Notes: generated by a model not told the origin, from the letters alone. A stretch of DNA of 64,000 nucleotides from Acholoe squamosa (GCA_949317995.1 OX439043.1:2596501-2660500); one strand, 5' to 3'. Counted from the stretch's first letter, positions 35,851 through 47,460 are shown. A program made the numbers and translations.

Positions 35851-36742
35851 AAAGCTGGGGGGCACAACCCAGACTGCAAGGGATTTTCACACTTTGAATG
35901 TATAGTAGTTATATGTGAGTGACCTCCCCGGGCTTTGTATCATATCAATGACTTATAGAGACCTGGTTCTAACCAAGCATTTCTCGTCAGTCCCTGTGGC
36001 ACACTGCATAGGGAGTTGGATTTGGGATCAGAAGAGTGCAGGTTCGACCTATAAGCTGCACCCATAAGCTATGACACCAGAGTTTCCTGGACATAAAACA
36101 ACCTATTCCATATGATAAAATGGAAAGATGCATGCCACTTTTCACACTTTTGTTTTCCTTTTATACTTTTTTTTATTCATTTATTCTGAACATATGACCT
36201 TACTGTATGGACATGTACTTTGTGACCTTAGACAGTAATTCTACCCCCAGTCCCAGAAAGTGTGTGCCTAAGGAATATCACTCTATACTACCACAGTGGA
36301 GGACAGTGAGACTCTGTGTAAATATTGTGCCTATACATGGGTAAAAAGTGACACTCTTGACGCTCTTGACGCTGTGACGCAGGGGTTTTCAAAAAAGTGA
36401 CACTCGTGACACAGGGGTTTTAAAAAGTGATGGACGGCGACACTAGCAAAAGTTCCCAGTACATTGGCATATACATAAAAAGTGACGTAGTGACGCACCA
36501 TCCCTCCTAAAAAGTGACAATGTGACATCCTAAAAACTAGATAGAGAAAGGGTTAAAGTGATAGCCCAATGTCAAGCTTACAACTTTAGTCCCCACCGAC
36601 TTATGCTAGCTTCCCCTTGACATGGCCACCAGTCTGTTGTAAAACAGCCAATACATGTAGAACTGTGGACAGGGCCCTCTACCAAACTCCCCGCACACAC
36701 CTTCACATACTGTACTTTCCCAATTAAACACCAGGTGCTCAT

Positions 36743-37085
36743 TACCATAAAATCTGGTGTATAAGCCGCACCCGCGTATAAGCCAGACCCATTTATAAGG
36801 CACACTCACGTATAGGCCGCACCCATGTATAAGCCGCACCCACATATATGCCGCACCCACATATAAGCTACACCCGCGTATAAGCCACACCCATGTATAA
36901 GCCGCACCCTGACTTTGGGAAAATGCTATAAGGCTCACCAGGGGCCTGAAATGGTTACTATTTCTTAGTATATATAAGTAAAACAAAAAGTATAACCCAC
37001 AGCCTGAGTTCCTGGAGGCACTATAAGCTGCACCAGGGGCATGAAATGGTCTATAAAATGCAGCTTATACACAGGTTTTACAGTA
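36743..37085. mobile_element. MITE with TACCATAAAATCTGGTGTAT ends and an 18-bp minisatellite
   Basis: The left end TACCATAAAATCTGGTGTAT pairs with the reverse complement of the right end (TACTGTAAAACCTGTGTATA). The region 36760-36910 holds about eight copies of an 18-bp unit TATAAGCCGCACCCATG that extends the end itself. A 126-codon minus-strand frame here is a by-product of the repeat. A possible relative lies at 59895-60055. Confidence 0.75.
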
Positions 37086-39580
37086 GCCTCATCATATAGT
37101 ACTGTATCCCCAGACATTATTTCAGAGCGGGATTTTTGGGAATACTGGTTTGAGTGCTCAAGAGACTTGCGCACCTCTCTGCCTGTGGTGTTGTTTGAGA
37201 GGGGTGCTTTTCTGAGACCCTGGTGCTTAATTGGGCTAATACAATACACAGAGACTCGTGCTGGTATGTCCCCCAGAGGGCAGTGGTGTAGCCTCTGGGA
37301 CTGCCCCATGCAAGGTTTGACATGATAAAACTTGCCATAGGCTGCTATGTCAGGCCTGAGAATGGTATCAAGTAGGCCTAAGGCTATAACTATACGTGCA
37401 GCTGGAGCATGAACTTTGGCCTAACCATTTAGGCAATTTTCCTCCACCCAACCTAAATGTACAATAGAGTGAGAACACCAACACTTGTCAGTAAGGCCTG
37501 ATTATTATATACGTCTGTGACAGACACTTCATATCTTTATATCTGTTACAAAGCCACAATGCAATGCACCCATTTATTCATACAAAGTGGATTTTCAATT
37601 TACTCCTGAAAACTTTCAAAAACAATTTGCAAATGCCTAAAACTAAAAGGTTCTACATTGACCAGAAAATGTCACATGTGAAGGACTCAGTCTTAAGGAA
37701 ATGCCCTCAATCCAAAACTACATGTATTTAGCATGTCATTTGTGTCATCACTAAACTTGTATTCTGCGCTCAGTGTGGTGGTGCTGGGCGCTATTATATG
37801 TACATGAGAACTGTAGGCATCAGAGACAATTAAAACTCATATTAAAGGCTGTTAGGGTAGTGTGTCTTATAGAGCGTACAGTGGCCAAAGAGTGCATTGA
37901 AGACTGGGTACATGTCGGACCTTTAGCCAGGGACAGCTTTCACGCCTATGGCAAACATACTGCTTATTTTGGGAAGCAATGCATGCTGGTAGTTCATAGT
38001 CAAGGGTGGGTAAGTAGCCATAATTCGATCACCTACCAGCAGTATTTACTCAATAGATTAGTGCTATTTCTGTATGGCAACACATCATGACAATTCACAA
38101 CTCCACAGGTCGACTCAGGTAATTTTACTGGTCAATTTTCATGAAACGCAAATCCTGTCAGCAGTCAAATTTAGGGAGATTGGGTACCCTAAGGTAATCG
38201 GATGAGTGTAGGGAACAAGATGTATCAGGGATCAGCAGATGCCAGTACAGGGAAGGACTTGTGCACACAAAAAAGTCAATTCAATTGAGCTTGCGCTATA
38301 GGGCTCCAGGCTTAGGAAACTATAGAGCTAATGGCCAAGTGCTTAATCTGATTAAGGTATTACTTGGAAACTGATATACCCTTTAGCTAGTACACTTTAC
38401 CAATTATAAAGTGTATGGTCAGGAATTTATTTGTAAGTCCCTGGGGTCACACATGATTATTGATACAGTAATCTGAAGGTGCAGATGACCAAGCTATTCT
38501 GTGGGCAAAATAAAAGGTTACTTTTCCGTTCCTCCTTTCATGTATTTGATTCCCGCAGAAACATGTATTTATCTATCAAATGCTGTCTAAACAAGGAACA
38601 GTTCTGCAAAGAATCAAACCATTTCATTGCCTCAGTGCATGAAGGTTGTAAGTGGCAAAAGTTAGTTTTCCGCTGTTTTAACACATATTGACCCTTATCT
38701 ACATGCTATTGAAGTACTATAGCTCTGTCTAGCATACACATACCTACAGGCCCCAGTCCATATTGCTGTTTCCACTTTGTGCTATAGTAAGTGGAACACT
38801 TCTTTTGCCTCTCTGGTAAAGCTTGAAAAATGAAACCTTCTTGCACTAAGGTGATGATTTGGTCTCAAAATGGCCAGAACTCTAAGTTGAGGATACTGCA
38901 GAACGAAGCACTAGACTAAGGAGTACTCTAGAAGTCAGGCAGACATTGTATATAAGGACCCTAAGTGTTAGAATAAGGAGGGAAAGCCTGCAGGGAACAG
39001 CCGTTTTACTATAGGAGATGATGACTGAGGGGGCCCCGCGGGGTCCCGCCAGGTGCAAACTTCAATATTTATAAAGTACTACTGGAGATGTAGAGCAAGG
39101 CTGAGATTGTGTGAATGGTGTTGTATTGAGACCAGGTTAAGTAGCCACTGACTGTATGGCCTAGAGCAGGGTCAGGGGTCTGCCTCTGGGCCTAGGACTT
39201 GCTATTTGTGGGGAGGGGGAGGGGTCAGAAGTAAAATTACAATAGCACCTGAGCTATAGACTGGCCACACTCAGAGTTAAATATAAGCACCAATGCCCAA
39301 AGTAGAGAGTGACACATGATTTTGGAAGAGTGGCCCTCTATTACAAGAAACACAGGCCTTCATACGAATCTGTCACTCAAAGGGTTAATTTTTACACTGC
39401 AATTTAATAAGTTAATTGATAAGTTATTAATCCCTAGGAGGACGTGGCCATGACTTCAAGTAATTACAGATGTTGGCCAGGCCAATGGGTGATCCAGGCC
39501 AGTGGCGTCGACCGAGGGGGAGGCGGTGGAAGCGAAACCATCCTGGCATGGGGGCGTGGAACCTGCCGATCCGGGAGTCA
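37086..39580. other. Unassigned DNA
   Basis: No exon or element was recognised. At 37970-37995 a GCAATGCATGCTGG...AGTTC word resembles the ZNF143-type (SBS) promoter motif, without other promoter evidence. The frames here have no recognisable domain. Confidence 0.45.
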
Positions 39581-39894
39581 TGTTAGGAGCGAGCAACCCT
39601 GGCGGTGCTCGGGGGAGTGTTTCCCGGCGCTGGCCCCGTGCCAAACGGTGCCAGCGTCGGTGAAATGGTAAGCGTATATATAGTGGTTATGTTTCTCCGA
39701 CAGTCATTCCGGGTTACGCGCTGGTCGAGACACATAGCAAGGCTTACCCCCAAGTGTGAATACGGAGAGGAGAGATTCACCGACGGATTAGATGGTGTGG
39801 CCAGAAGCCAGGCAATAAACAGTGTTGATATCAAAGTTGACGGAGTCTTCGTGGTCCTTTTCATAGAGCTAAGATGACAGGGGTTCGGAGCGCT

Positions 39895-39897
<3 letters not shown>
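39581..39897 (+). mobile_element. LTR-like fossil, probably Gypsy-type, solo or fragmentary
   Basis: Starts TGTTAGGAGCGAGC and ends CGGAGCGCTACA, so it has TGT...ACA termini. A TATA-like GTATATATAG lies at about 39673 and an AATAAA at 39814, in the order expected of U3, R and U5. It is GC-rich relative to its surroundings. No partner LTR or internal genes were recognised nearby, so it reads as a solo or fragmentary relic. No clear target duplication was found. Confidence 0.4.

Positions 39898-39936
<39 letters not shown>
39897..39936. repeat. (TA)n microsatellite
   Basis: About 20 uninterrupted TA dinucleotides directly after the LTR-like sequence. Confidence 0.97.
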
Positions 39937-39939
<3 letters not shown>

Positions 39940-41080
39940 CTTTCATCTTAACGATGCTATCTACTGTCATTTGTATAAAGTACCTTCTTCTCCTTTTAAC
40001 CATTAATGTACCATATAGTGTCTTAACGCCCTATTGTAAATTCGTCCTCTTGATACTTGCTTGAGACACTGGTGAATAACTCGCCATGGTTGGTTGATGC
40101 ATTCCTGAACCATCACCAAAAGTGAGTAACTCACCAAAAGCTGCAATAAAGCATCAAAACACCAAAACGACGCATAAGGACGAAGAGCGCTTTCCCTATG
40201 CTGCATTTGTTGTTATGTGGATATGCTTGACCAAGCTCGATGATGAGGGTATAATGGTCCACCCGGGCCCTACTTTCTGTAAGCACAGGTCCACTTAGAT
40301 CTTCACATCTGGCAATGTTACAACAAACTGGTGGCATAGGCTGCAATTTGAGCTGTGGGCCGCCGCTATCACAATGGCAGAAAACGTACCTACTAGAAGT
40401 ACAGGCTCTACAGATGTGTGTATACAAATGTATGTCAAAGTTTGGACTAAAAGTATGTATCATCTTATGTATTTATAAGGTATTGCAAACATAAGCATTA
40501 ATAAGAAGCTTCTCTCTGGATTTACAAGGGGAAGCCTCCCCCCCCCCCACTACCCCTACAGCAGTAGCTGAAAAGGTGGCCCAAAAACAAAAAACAATTT
40601 AAATCTTTAAATCTTTAAATTTTGAAAATCTGTTAAGTAGCACAGCAGTAATAATTTGAATTTCTCTTTTCCCTTTTTTTTTGGAGTGGGGGGGGGGGGC
40701 GGGGAACTGTCCAACAAACTCTTGGTGTGTTAAAAGTAAAAGTCCAACGAAGGAAATTGTCATTCGCTGAAGTTTGAATGTGACGGTTTTAGCAATCCTC
40801 TATTATTTAGTAGCATACCTGGGTATATTGATATTTATCAACCTCCCCCCCCCCTCATTAAGATCCTAATGACCCAAGGTCACACAATAACCTCCACAAC
40901 ACACTGTGACCTTGTAGTGACCTTCTGCTGCCTCCTAGTGGACAATGCAGTAATCTATGTCTCATTAGGGCTGATTCAATCCTTGGTAGTTTAAGTATGT
41001 GACATTGGGCTCACTGTGCCTGGCTCCCACAATGCACCAGGACTAACTACACCAAGGTCCCATACCACTTTGTGATTATA
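39937..41080. other. Unassigned DNA with a degraded foldback fragment
   Basis: 40020-40150 holds weak foldback-family words (GTGAATAACTCGCCATGGTT, GTGAGTAACTCACCA). G and C homopolymer runs occur at about 40539, 40686 and 40845. No gene was recognised. Confidence 0.45.
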
Positions 41081-43022
41081 GTTAACCCTGCAAGGGCAGA
41101 TTGTGACTAAAATGTACCATGTAAGGGCTGATTGTGACTAAAATGTACCATGTAAGGGCTGATTGTGATTAAAGTTAACCCTCTAAGGGCTGATTGTGAT
41201 TATAGTTAACCCTGTAAGGGCTGATTGTGACTAAAGTTAACACTGTAAGGGCTGATTGTGGTTAAAGTTAACCCTGTAAGGGCTGATTGTGGTTAAAGTT
41301 AACCCTGTAAGGGCTGATTGTGGTTAAAGTTAACACTGTAAGGGCTGATTGTGATTAAAGTTAACCCTGTAAGGGCTGATTGTAACTAAAGTTAACACTG
41401 TAAGGGCTGATTGTGATTATAGTTAACCCTGTAAGGGCTGATTGTAACTAAAGTTAACCCTGTAAGGGCTGATTCTGGTTAAAGTTAACCCTGTAAGGGC
41501 TGATTGTGGTTAAAGTTAACCCTGTAAGGGCTGATTGTGGTTAAAGTTAACACTGTAAGGGCTGATTGTGATTAAAGTTAACCCTGTAAGGGCTGATTGT
41601 GGTTATAGTTAACCATGTAAGGGCTGATTGTGACTAAAGTTAACCCTGTAAGGGCTGATTGTGACTAAAGTTAACCCTGTAAGGGCTGATTGTGACTAAA
41701 GTTAACCCTGTAAGGGCTGATTGTGGTTAAAGTTAACCCTGTAAGGGCTGATTCTGACTAAAGTTAACCCTGTAAGGGCTGATTGTAACTAAAGTTAACA
41801 CTGTAAGGGCTGATTGTGATTATAGTTAAACCTGTAAGGGCTGATTGTAACTAAAGTTAACCCTGTAAGGGCTGATTGTGGTTAAAGTTAACCCTGTAAG
41901 GGCTCATTGTGTCTAAAGTTAACCCTCTATGGGCTGATTGTGGTTAAAGTTAACCCTGTTAGGGCTGATTGTGGTTAAAGTTAACCCTTTTAGGGCTGAT
42001 TGTGGCTAAAGTTAACCCTGTAAGGGCTGATTCTGACTAAAGTTAACACTGTAAGGGCTGATTGTGGTTAAAGTTAACCCTGTAAGGGCTGATTGTGGTT
42101 AAAGTTAACCCTGTAAGGGCTGATTGTGGTTAAAGTTAACACTGTAAGGGCTGATTGTGATTAAAGTTAACCCTGTAAGGACTGATTGTGATTATAGTTA
42201 ACCCTGTAAGGACTGATTGTGATTATAGTTAACCCTGTAAGGGCTGATTGTGATTAAGGTTAACCCTGTAAGGGCTGATTGTGATTAAAGTTAACCCTGT
42301 AAGGACTGATTGTGATTATAGTTAACCCTGTAAGGGCTGATTGTGATTAAAGTTAACCCTGTAAGGGCTGATTGTGGTTAAAGTTAACCCTGTAAGGGCT
42401 GATTGTGACTAAGGTTAACCCTGTAAGGGCTGATTGTGGTTAAAGTTAGCCCTGTAAGGGCTGATTGTGACTAAAGTTAACCCTGTAAGGGCTGATTGTG
42501 AACAAAGGTAACCCTGTAAGGGCTGATTGTGACTAAAGTTAATCCTGTCAGGGCTGATTGTGGTTAAAATTAACCCTGTAAGGGCTGATTGTGGTTAAAG
42601 TTAACCCTGTAAGGGCCCATTGTGTCTAAAGTTAACCCTCTATGGGCTGATTGTGGTTAAAGTTAACCCTGTTAGGGCTGATTGTGGTTAAAGTTAACCC
42701 TTTTAGGGCTGATTGTGGTTAAAGTTAACCCTGTAAGGGCTGATTGTGACTAAAGTTAACCCTGTAAGGGCTGATTGTGACTAAAGTTAATCCTGTAAGG
42801 GCTGATTGTGGTTAAAGTTAACCCTGTAAGGGCTGATTGTGATTAAAGTTAACCCTGTAAGGGCTGATTGTAACTAAAGTTAACCCTGTAAGGGCTGATT
42901 GTGGTTAAAGTTAACCCTGTAAGGGCTGATTGTGATTAAAGTTAACCCTGTAAGGGCTGATTGTGACTAAAGTTAACCCTGTAAGGGCTGATTGTGACTA
43001 AAGTTAACCCTGTTAGGGCTGA
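41081..43022. repeat. 31-bp satellite array (array I), about 62 units
   Basis: Unit GTTAACCCTGTAAGGGCTGA followed by TTGTGACTAAA. The array passes directly into a foldback-element copy at its right end: the last unit GTTAGGGCTGA is followed by TAATGCATCATG. The unit matches the terminus of that element. A higher-order duplication with an offset of 713 bp (23 units) is marked by CATTGTGTCTAAAG at 41905 and 42618. Confidence 0.97.
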
Positions 43023-43257
43023 TAATGCATCATGTCCGTTTGTCAGGATGAAGTATTAATACAGTCCCTCACCGGAATTCTGTCAACAGGGCTAAACATG
43101 TTGATGCATGCTCAACCTCTGGGGTTTACACAGTCCTGGAGAGTGGACACGTTGCACCAATGAAGTACTGGTAAGCAGACACACCGGTACTTCATCGGTG
43201 AATCATTCCGGCCTTTAGGCACAATGCATTAATGCATCAGCGCCCTGAAAGTGTTAA
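43015..43257. mobile_element. TTAA foldback element abutting array I
   Basis: From GGGCTGATAATGCATCATG through a CAATGAAGTACTGGTAAGCA turn to GCATCAGCGCCCTGAAAGTG and TTAA at 43254. Its left terminus is continuous with the 31-bp satellite. Confidence 0.8.
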
Positions 43258-43837
43258 TCTACAGAGTTGACATTCTCCTGAATTGAACATAAGTCAGCAT
43301 ACTTTACATAAAGGTTTACCAGGTTTACCTTGGTGAATGAATGACAGGAGCCTGCAGCTACTGGATGCTGGACATGCAGTCACATACCTCACTCATAACT
43401 CATATCCTACACATCCACTTTTATCTACATTGCATTTTGTTCTCTACACTCAACATACATTATTTGTAAGGTCTATACTTGACATTACACCTTTCATTTC
43501 CTAAATCTGTTTGATAGGCCAAAGTTATTGTCTCTGTGTCATCATAACATTTAAAATGCCTAGCCGTGTGCCAATGCCTACCCCTCCTTTGTATTCATCA
43601 ATGAAAGCTCATCAGCCCATGTAGTCTCGATGGCTGTTTCAATTATCTTCATTAAGTTAAGAAATGTTTCTGGAATGTTAAAACCCAAATGCCTGAGTAC
43701 TATCAACACTGTAATGTCGTTGGTCAACCTCCGAAAGTCAGGTAATCACAAAAAAAAACCTGACAATATGCTTGTGGTATATCCTGTTATGGCCAAAACT
43801 ACTGAAATGAAATGAAAATAACCATAAATCCACTCAC
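43258..43837 (-). other. Start of the intron following the KNDC1-like exon
   Basis: On the minus strand the sequence from 43837 downward begins GTGAGTGG, a near-consensus splice donor. No branch site, acceptor or second exon was recognised before the repeat arrays. Confidence 0.5.
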
Positions 43838-44090
43838 CGGTTGCCAAGTCGAGGAAGCAAGCGGCACCGGATGAGTCAAACGCGAGGCTCTCAGGTGTAA
43901 TACAGAGTGTCTGGAACATCTCGGATGAGTTGACATCCTGTATTCCTATACAGGTTTCCATACACACCGCCCACAGCTCCCGGTCTGACAAACACGAGTC
44001 CCGCAGCATCAAAATGTCTGCCAGACAGATGCGCTCATCCCCCTCATTAAGGGCCGGGAGCACCTCAAACCCCATCATCGAGGACATCAT
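43838..44090 (-). CDS. KNDC1-like (very-KIND) first coding exon, start of a KIND domain
   Basis: The minus strand encodes 84 codons plus one base (phase 1) from an ATG at 44090 in a good context (CAGCACCATGA) to a strong donor, ACCG|GTGAGT, at 43838/43837. Visible KIND motifs in order are FEVLPALNEGDE (residues 8-19), CLADILMLRD (22-31), LSDRELWAVC (34-43) and FQTLCITPESLAFDSSGAAC (59-78). From memory, vertebrate KNDC1 has the same blocks (LADILSLRD, AWAVC, FQTLCITPDTLAFNTSGNVC) close to its N-terminus, while Spire and PTPN13 KIND domains fit less well. KNDC1 is a neuronal Ras exchange factor; KIND is a noncatalytic kinase-C-lobe fold used for protein binding. An in-frame TAA lies 18 codons upstream of the ATG, so ATG 44090 is the likely start, unless an acceptor such as ATCCAG just upstream makes this an internal exon. 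The rest of the domain and the RasGEF part would lie toward coordinate 1 or beyond the window. Confidence 0.8.
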
Positions 44091-46085
44091 GGTGCTGACG
44101 AAATGTGAGCGACTCTCAGAGTATACGTAAATCCTGGATTGTTACTAAAAATTGGCCCAACAGTGTATGTTTAGTTTCCATTTGTCAGCTTTGGTGCTGG
44201 TTTATTTGTAAGATATCATACTCAATCCATGTACATGGAAGCATTTGGCTGTATGAAGAGTTCATGTCATCTTGCCTTTCTGATTTGCTTGATCGGAGCT
44301 TGATTTGTTTTTTAGTCCTTGATTTCACAAGTAATGGCACTTTGGGGATTCTCTTGGCACTCTTAGTTCCAGGCACTTTACAGGGAACACCTTTAGAAGT
44401 TCAGTGGTGAAGAGAATAAAAATCTATATCAATGGTTCAACAAGTTATCACCATAAAACAGTTAAATTTCTCACTATTCCCTCCATTTCAAGCCATTGTT
44501 AAGCGCTTTATGAATATTCAGCAAAGGGATATATCCAGGAATGTCCCCTGGTAGCTGAGGATATCCCATAATAACATGGTGAACTCTGACCTTTGACCTA
44601 CAGAGGTCAGCAGGAAGTGGATGTCATGCCTTATGGCACATGCTCCTACAGTGAAACACACAATGTCCCCTGGTGGAAATCCCACACACCATGTTCAATA
44701 GCGGTTAATCCAGCTAATACCGGGTGATCCTTCGTGCGGCTTAATCCGAATAATCCTTGCTCCATTCTCTGTATGTGGGTGATAGGGGACTCTCTAGTAC
44801 AGGTGGGTGTCTCTAACCTTAGAGAGGGAGCCTTGTATGTGTGTGTGTGTGGGTGTATTGTAAGAGAAATATTCGGTTCATCTGCTTACACAAGATCTAT
44901 GTAAGGCACATGATGTTTTCGTTAAAAGCACACTGCACCCTTTACCTGAGATATTTGTAGAGTATTCCTATGTGCAAAGTTCTTGAACCATTTAAAGTTT
45001 AAAACAAAATCAAGACTTGAACATGGCTATAGTGAAGATTTGTAATAATATCCAAAATGGAGTTCCACCTTATTCCTCCATTCACAAAGGCACTATCATC
45101 TCATAAATCAACCAAATTGGCTGTGTAGAATGATATCTTATTGATTTGATTGAACATTTCCTGGATAGTATCCAGCAGTATCTGTCCCCCCTGTAGCACT
45201 GTGTTACTCCATATACAGGTAGACTCCTATACAGTGGTGGTGTAGGTGAGTGGGAGTGTCTATTATTGGCAGTGGAAGAAGTAGTGGCAGGATGAGTCTG
45301 ATATGGTTGGTTTGTTTACCTGTACCTCTACCTCACAGGCAGGATCCCACACACAGACACACAGACAGAGACACAGGTGGGGGGCTACTCACTGACACTC
45401 AGGATCCAAGTTTATTCCTTTACTAAGGCCTCAGATCCAGTTCTAATACGTTAACCTCTGCTTTACCTATATTAGGCATCCACAAAAGGAGTCTGCTGCT
45501 GATTTCTTCTGCTGGCCTTGATTACATTCCTCATAGATAAATGAAAACCTTCATAGGTCAGACCATGGTCTAGGCCTATACTCCTCAGACTTTAGCCTCA
45601 ATAAAAACAAGTACATCCACTGGGAAAAAAGTACTGTATGTTCCCTGTTCTTCTACAAGTAGTACTCATCCACAGACCATGCTGTGCTCCAGCCAGGTAC
45701 TATATGTACAAGGCATGTGGTCTAATCTTACGCCTGCATCTGTCCTTCACTATAACATGGCCGCTCACACTTACAGGTTTATAGAGTGGTGGTAAATCCG
45801 GCTGTAGTCCCCCAGTGTGCAGCATTAAAGGTGGCAGAACACTAAATCATAATATGTACCTACAGCTAGCTACAGCTCCATAGGGACTGTGTGTGTAAGG
45901 TGTGGGAGTCAGTCAGTGGGGCACACCCTACTACCACTGATGGACTACCACTTATTGATGAGGTACATTTCGCTGGTCACTCCTCTCCTACTGCCAGGTA
46001 ATGACTGGGTAATCAGCGCCAGGAACCAGCGGGAGCTACGTACACAAAACGCCACCTGTAGGGAGGAAGAGGAAACAACAATTAG
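44091..46085. other. Upstream flank of the KNDC1-like exon
   Basis: A possible 5' untranslated or intronic region of the minus-strand gene. A basic minus-strand frame at about 44185-44376 (KSRTKKQIKLRSSKSER) is plausible but unsupported. No TATA box or clear start site was identified. Confidence 0.35.
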
Positions 46086-46093
46086 TGACGTCA
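46086..46093. promoter_or_regulatory. CRE palindrome TGACGTCA
   Basis: A full CREB/ATF site about 2.0 kb upstream of the KNDC1-like exon, next to an AGGAAGT (ETS-like) word. Candidate only. Confidence 0.3.
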
Positions 46094-46639
46094 CAATAGG
46101 AAGTAGTGATAGGATGGGGGTGGAGTGGGATTGATGGGGTGGGATGAGGGTAGTGATAGGATGGGGTGGTGTGGGATTGATGGGGTGGGGTGAGGGAGTG
46201 TGATTCAGGGACGTGGTAAATGAAGCGTAAAATGATAAACTCAATAGTCAATAATACAATACAGTGAAGGTGAGGCTTTCTAAGGGCCGCGAATACAGCG
46301 AGGACTTTTATTATTTGTATGTGCGCGGCCATGTTAGTTCTGTCCACGGAATCTCTCCCGAGATTCAGACAGGTACAATACTCGCAAATACCATATGACA
46401 TGCCAGGAACAGCTGTGGTTCTGAGACCGGGTCCGGAAGTCACTGATGTCAGCATGCACGTGCCGCTCCCGGGAACCAGTCCAGTCCAAAGTCACCTCTA
46501 TACGGCACATGGCCGTTGTATTATTGACCAATGGGAGGCATACCTGGCATATACTGCGGAGTCGGGGGCTGAAGGTGTTAGTCATAGTGCTGTCGGGGTC
46601 TAATGGCGGCCCCCAGCTGATAATGGCTATGTGACCTAT

Positions 46640-47062
46640 ACATCATAATGGTCGTCATGATGCATGAATGCAGCCCTGGTGAGTCCCTGCAGCAATGCAC
46701 CAGGACTGCATTCATGCATCATCATGATGACCCTACAGGTTTGATACACTACCAGAGGGTCGTCATGATGCTCCAATGAAGAGCCGGTGAGCAGCCTCAC
46801 CATCACTGCATTAGTGCATCATGACGACCATCATGATGCACTCCTGCATCAGCAGGGCTTCCCTGACCCACTTAAAAGGGTCTATTTCTCCTCTTTCCTA
46901 TCCCCTTGGATGTGTGTGGTGCACATATGCGCGGGCACTGACACATTCCCCTGTGAAATTGTGTAATGCAGTTCTGGCCATGAATATGACCATAGTTGTC
47001 GAAATGGCGTTAAACATCTATTACTCACTCACTCCTGCATCAGAAGCCCTTAGAGGGCTAAT
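46640..47062. mobile_element. TTAA foldback element interrupted by the SINE-like repeat
   Basis: GTCGTCATGATGCATGAATG and the CACCAGGACTGCATTCATGC arm are followed by GGTTTGATACACTACCAGAG and GGTCGTCATGATGCTCCAAT, then CACTCCTGCATCAG. The SINE-like insert follows, and the element then resumes with CTGCATCAGAAGCCCTTAGA. Confidence 0.82.
46853..47031 (-). mobile_element. SINE-like 180-bp repeat, copy 1
   Basis: Minus-strand sequence beginning GTGAGTGAGTAATAGATG, with TTTAACGCCATTTCGACAAC and GCATATGTGCACCACACACA, ending AAGTGGGTCAGGGAAGCC. It is flanked by the direct repeat CTCCTGCATCAG (46841-46852 and 47032-47043), a target duplication typical of retroposition. No tRNA-type promoter boxes are evident, so the class is uncertain. 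Confidence 0.8.
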
Positions 47063-47402
47063 GCATACTACACGAATAAAGACACGGTTTTCTATGCAGT
47101 ATTCTACTAGAAACTGATTACTAGAAACTGGTTTGCATTAGCATGCCTATAATGGGAGGATGTGAAGTATTAATGGATAAATAATCTTCATCAAAATGTC
47201 ATTTCACATGACTGGTCATAAACATTAACGTGTTAAGGAGTGATGGCTATACCGATAATGGTAGTACAGACACGCGTATGGATTATAATTCCATAATATA
47301 CTGAACAAGCACATGCAATTCCTTCATTTTTTGGAGTTGCTTGCCGTGTAGCAGCCGGGAGGGCAGCGACCGAGCAACTTCATTATGTTTTTGGTTTGTC
47401 AG

Positions 47403-47460
47403 TGACGTCACGGTCACCTTGTGACGCAATCTGTGACATCATACATTGGCCATGACGTCA
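47403..47460. promoter_or_regulatory. Cluster of four CRE/ATF-type sites
   Basis: TGACGTCA at 47403 and 47453 flank TGACGCAA at 47422 and TGACATCA at 47434, all on the plus strand within 58 bp. The surroundings are richer in CpG than the rest of the window. The cluster lies 3.3 kb upstream of the KNDC1-like exon on its strand. Regulatory function is inference. Confidence 0.4.

Noticed and set aside
36606-36986. 126-codon minus-strand frame with Cys/Trp/Tyr-rich repeats
   Set aside because: It coincides with the 18-bp minisatellite inside a MITE.
37117-37338. Overlapping 73- to 114-codon frames near 37.0-37.3 kb as a gene
   Set aside because: Frames on both strands overlap a MITE end and have no recognisable domain.
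44185-44376. Basic minus-strand frame upstream of the KNDC1-like exon as an extra exon
   Set aside because: No ATG start, no convincing splice sites and no recognisable homology.
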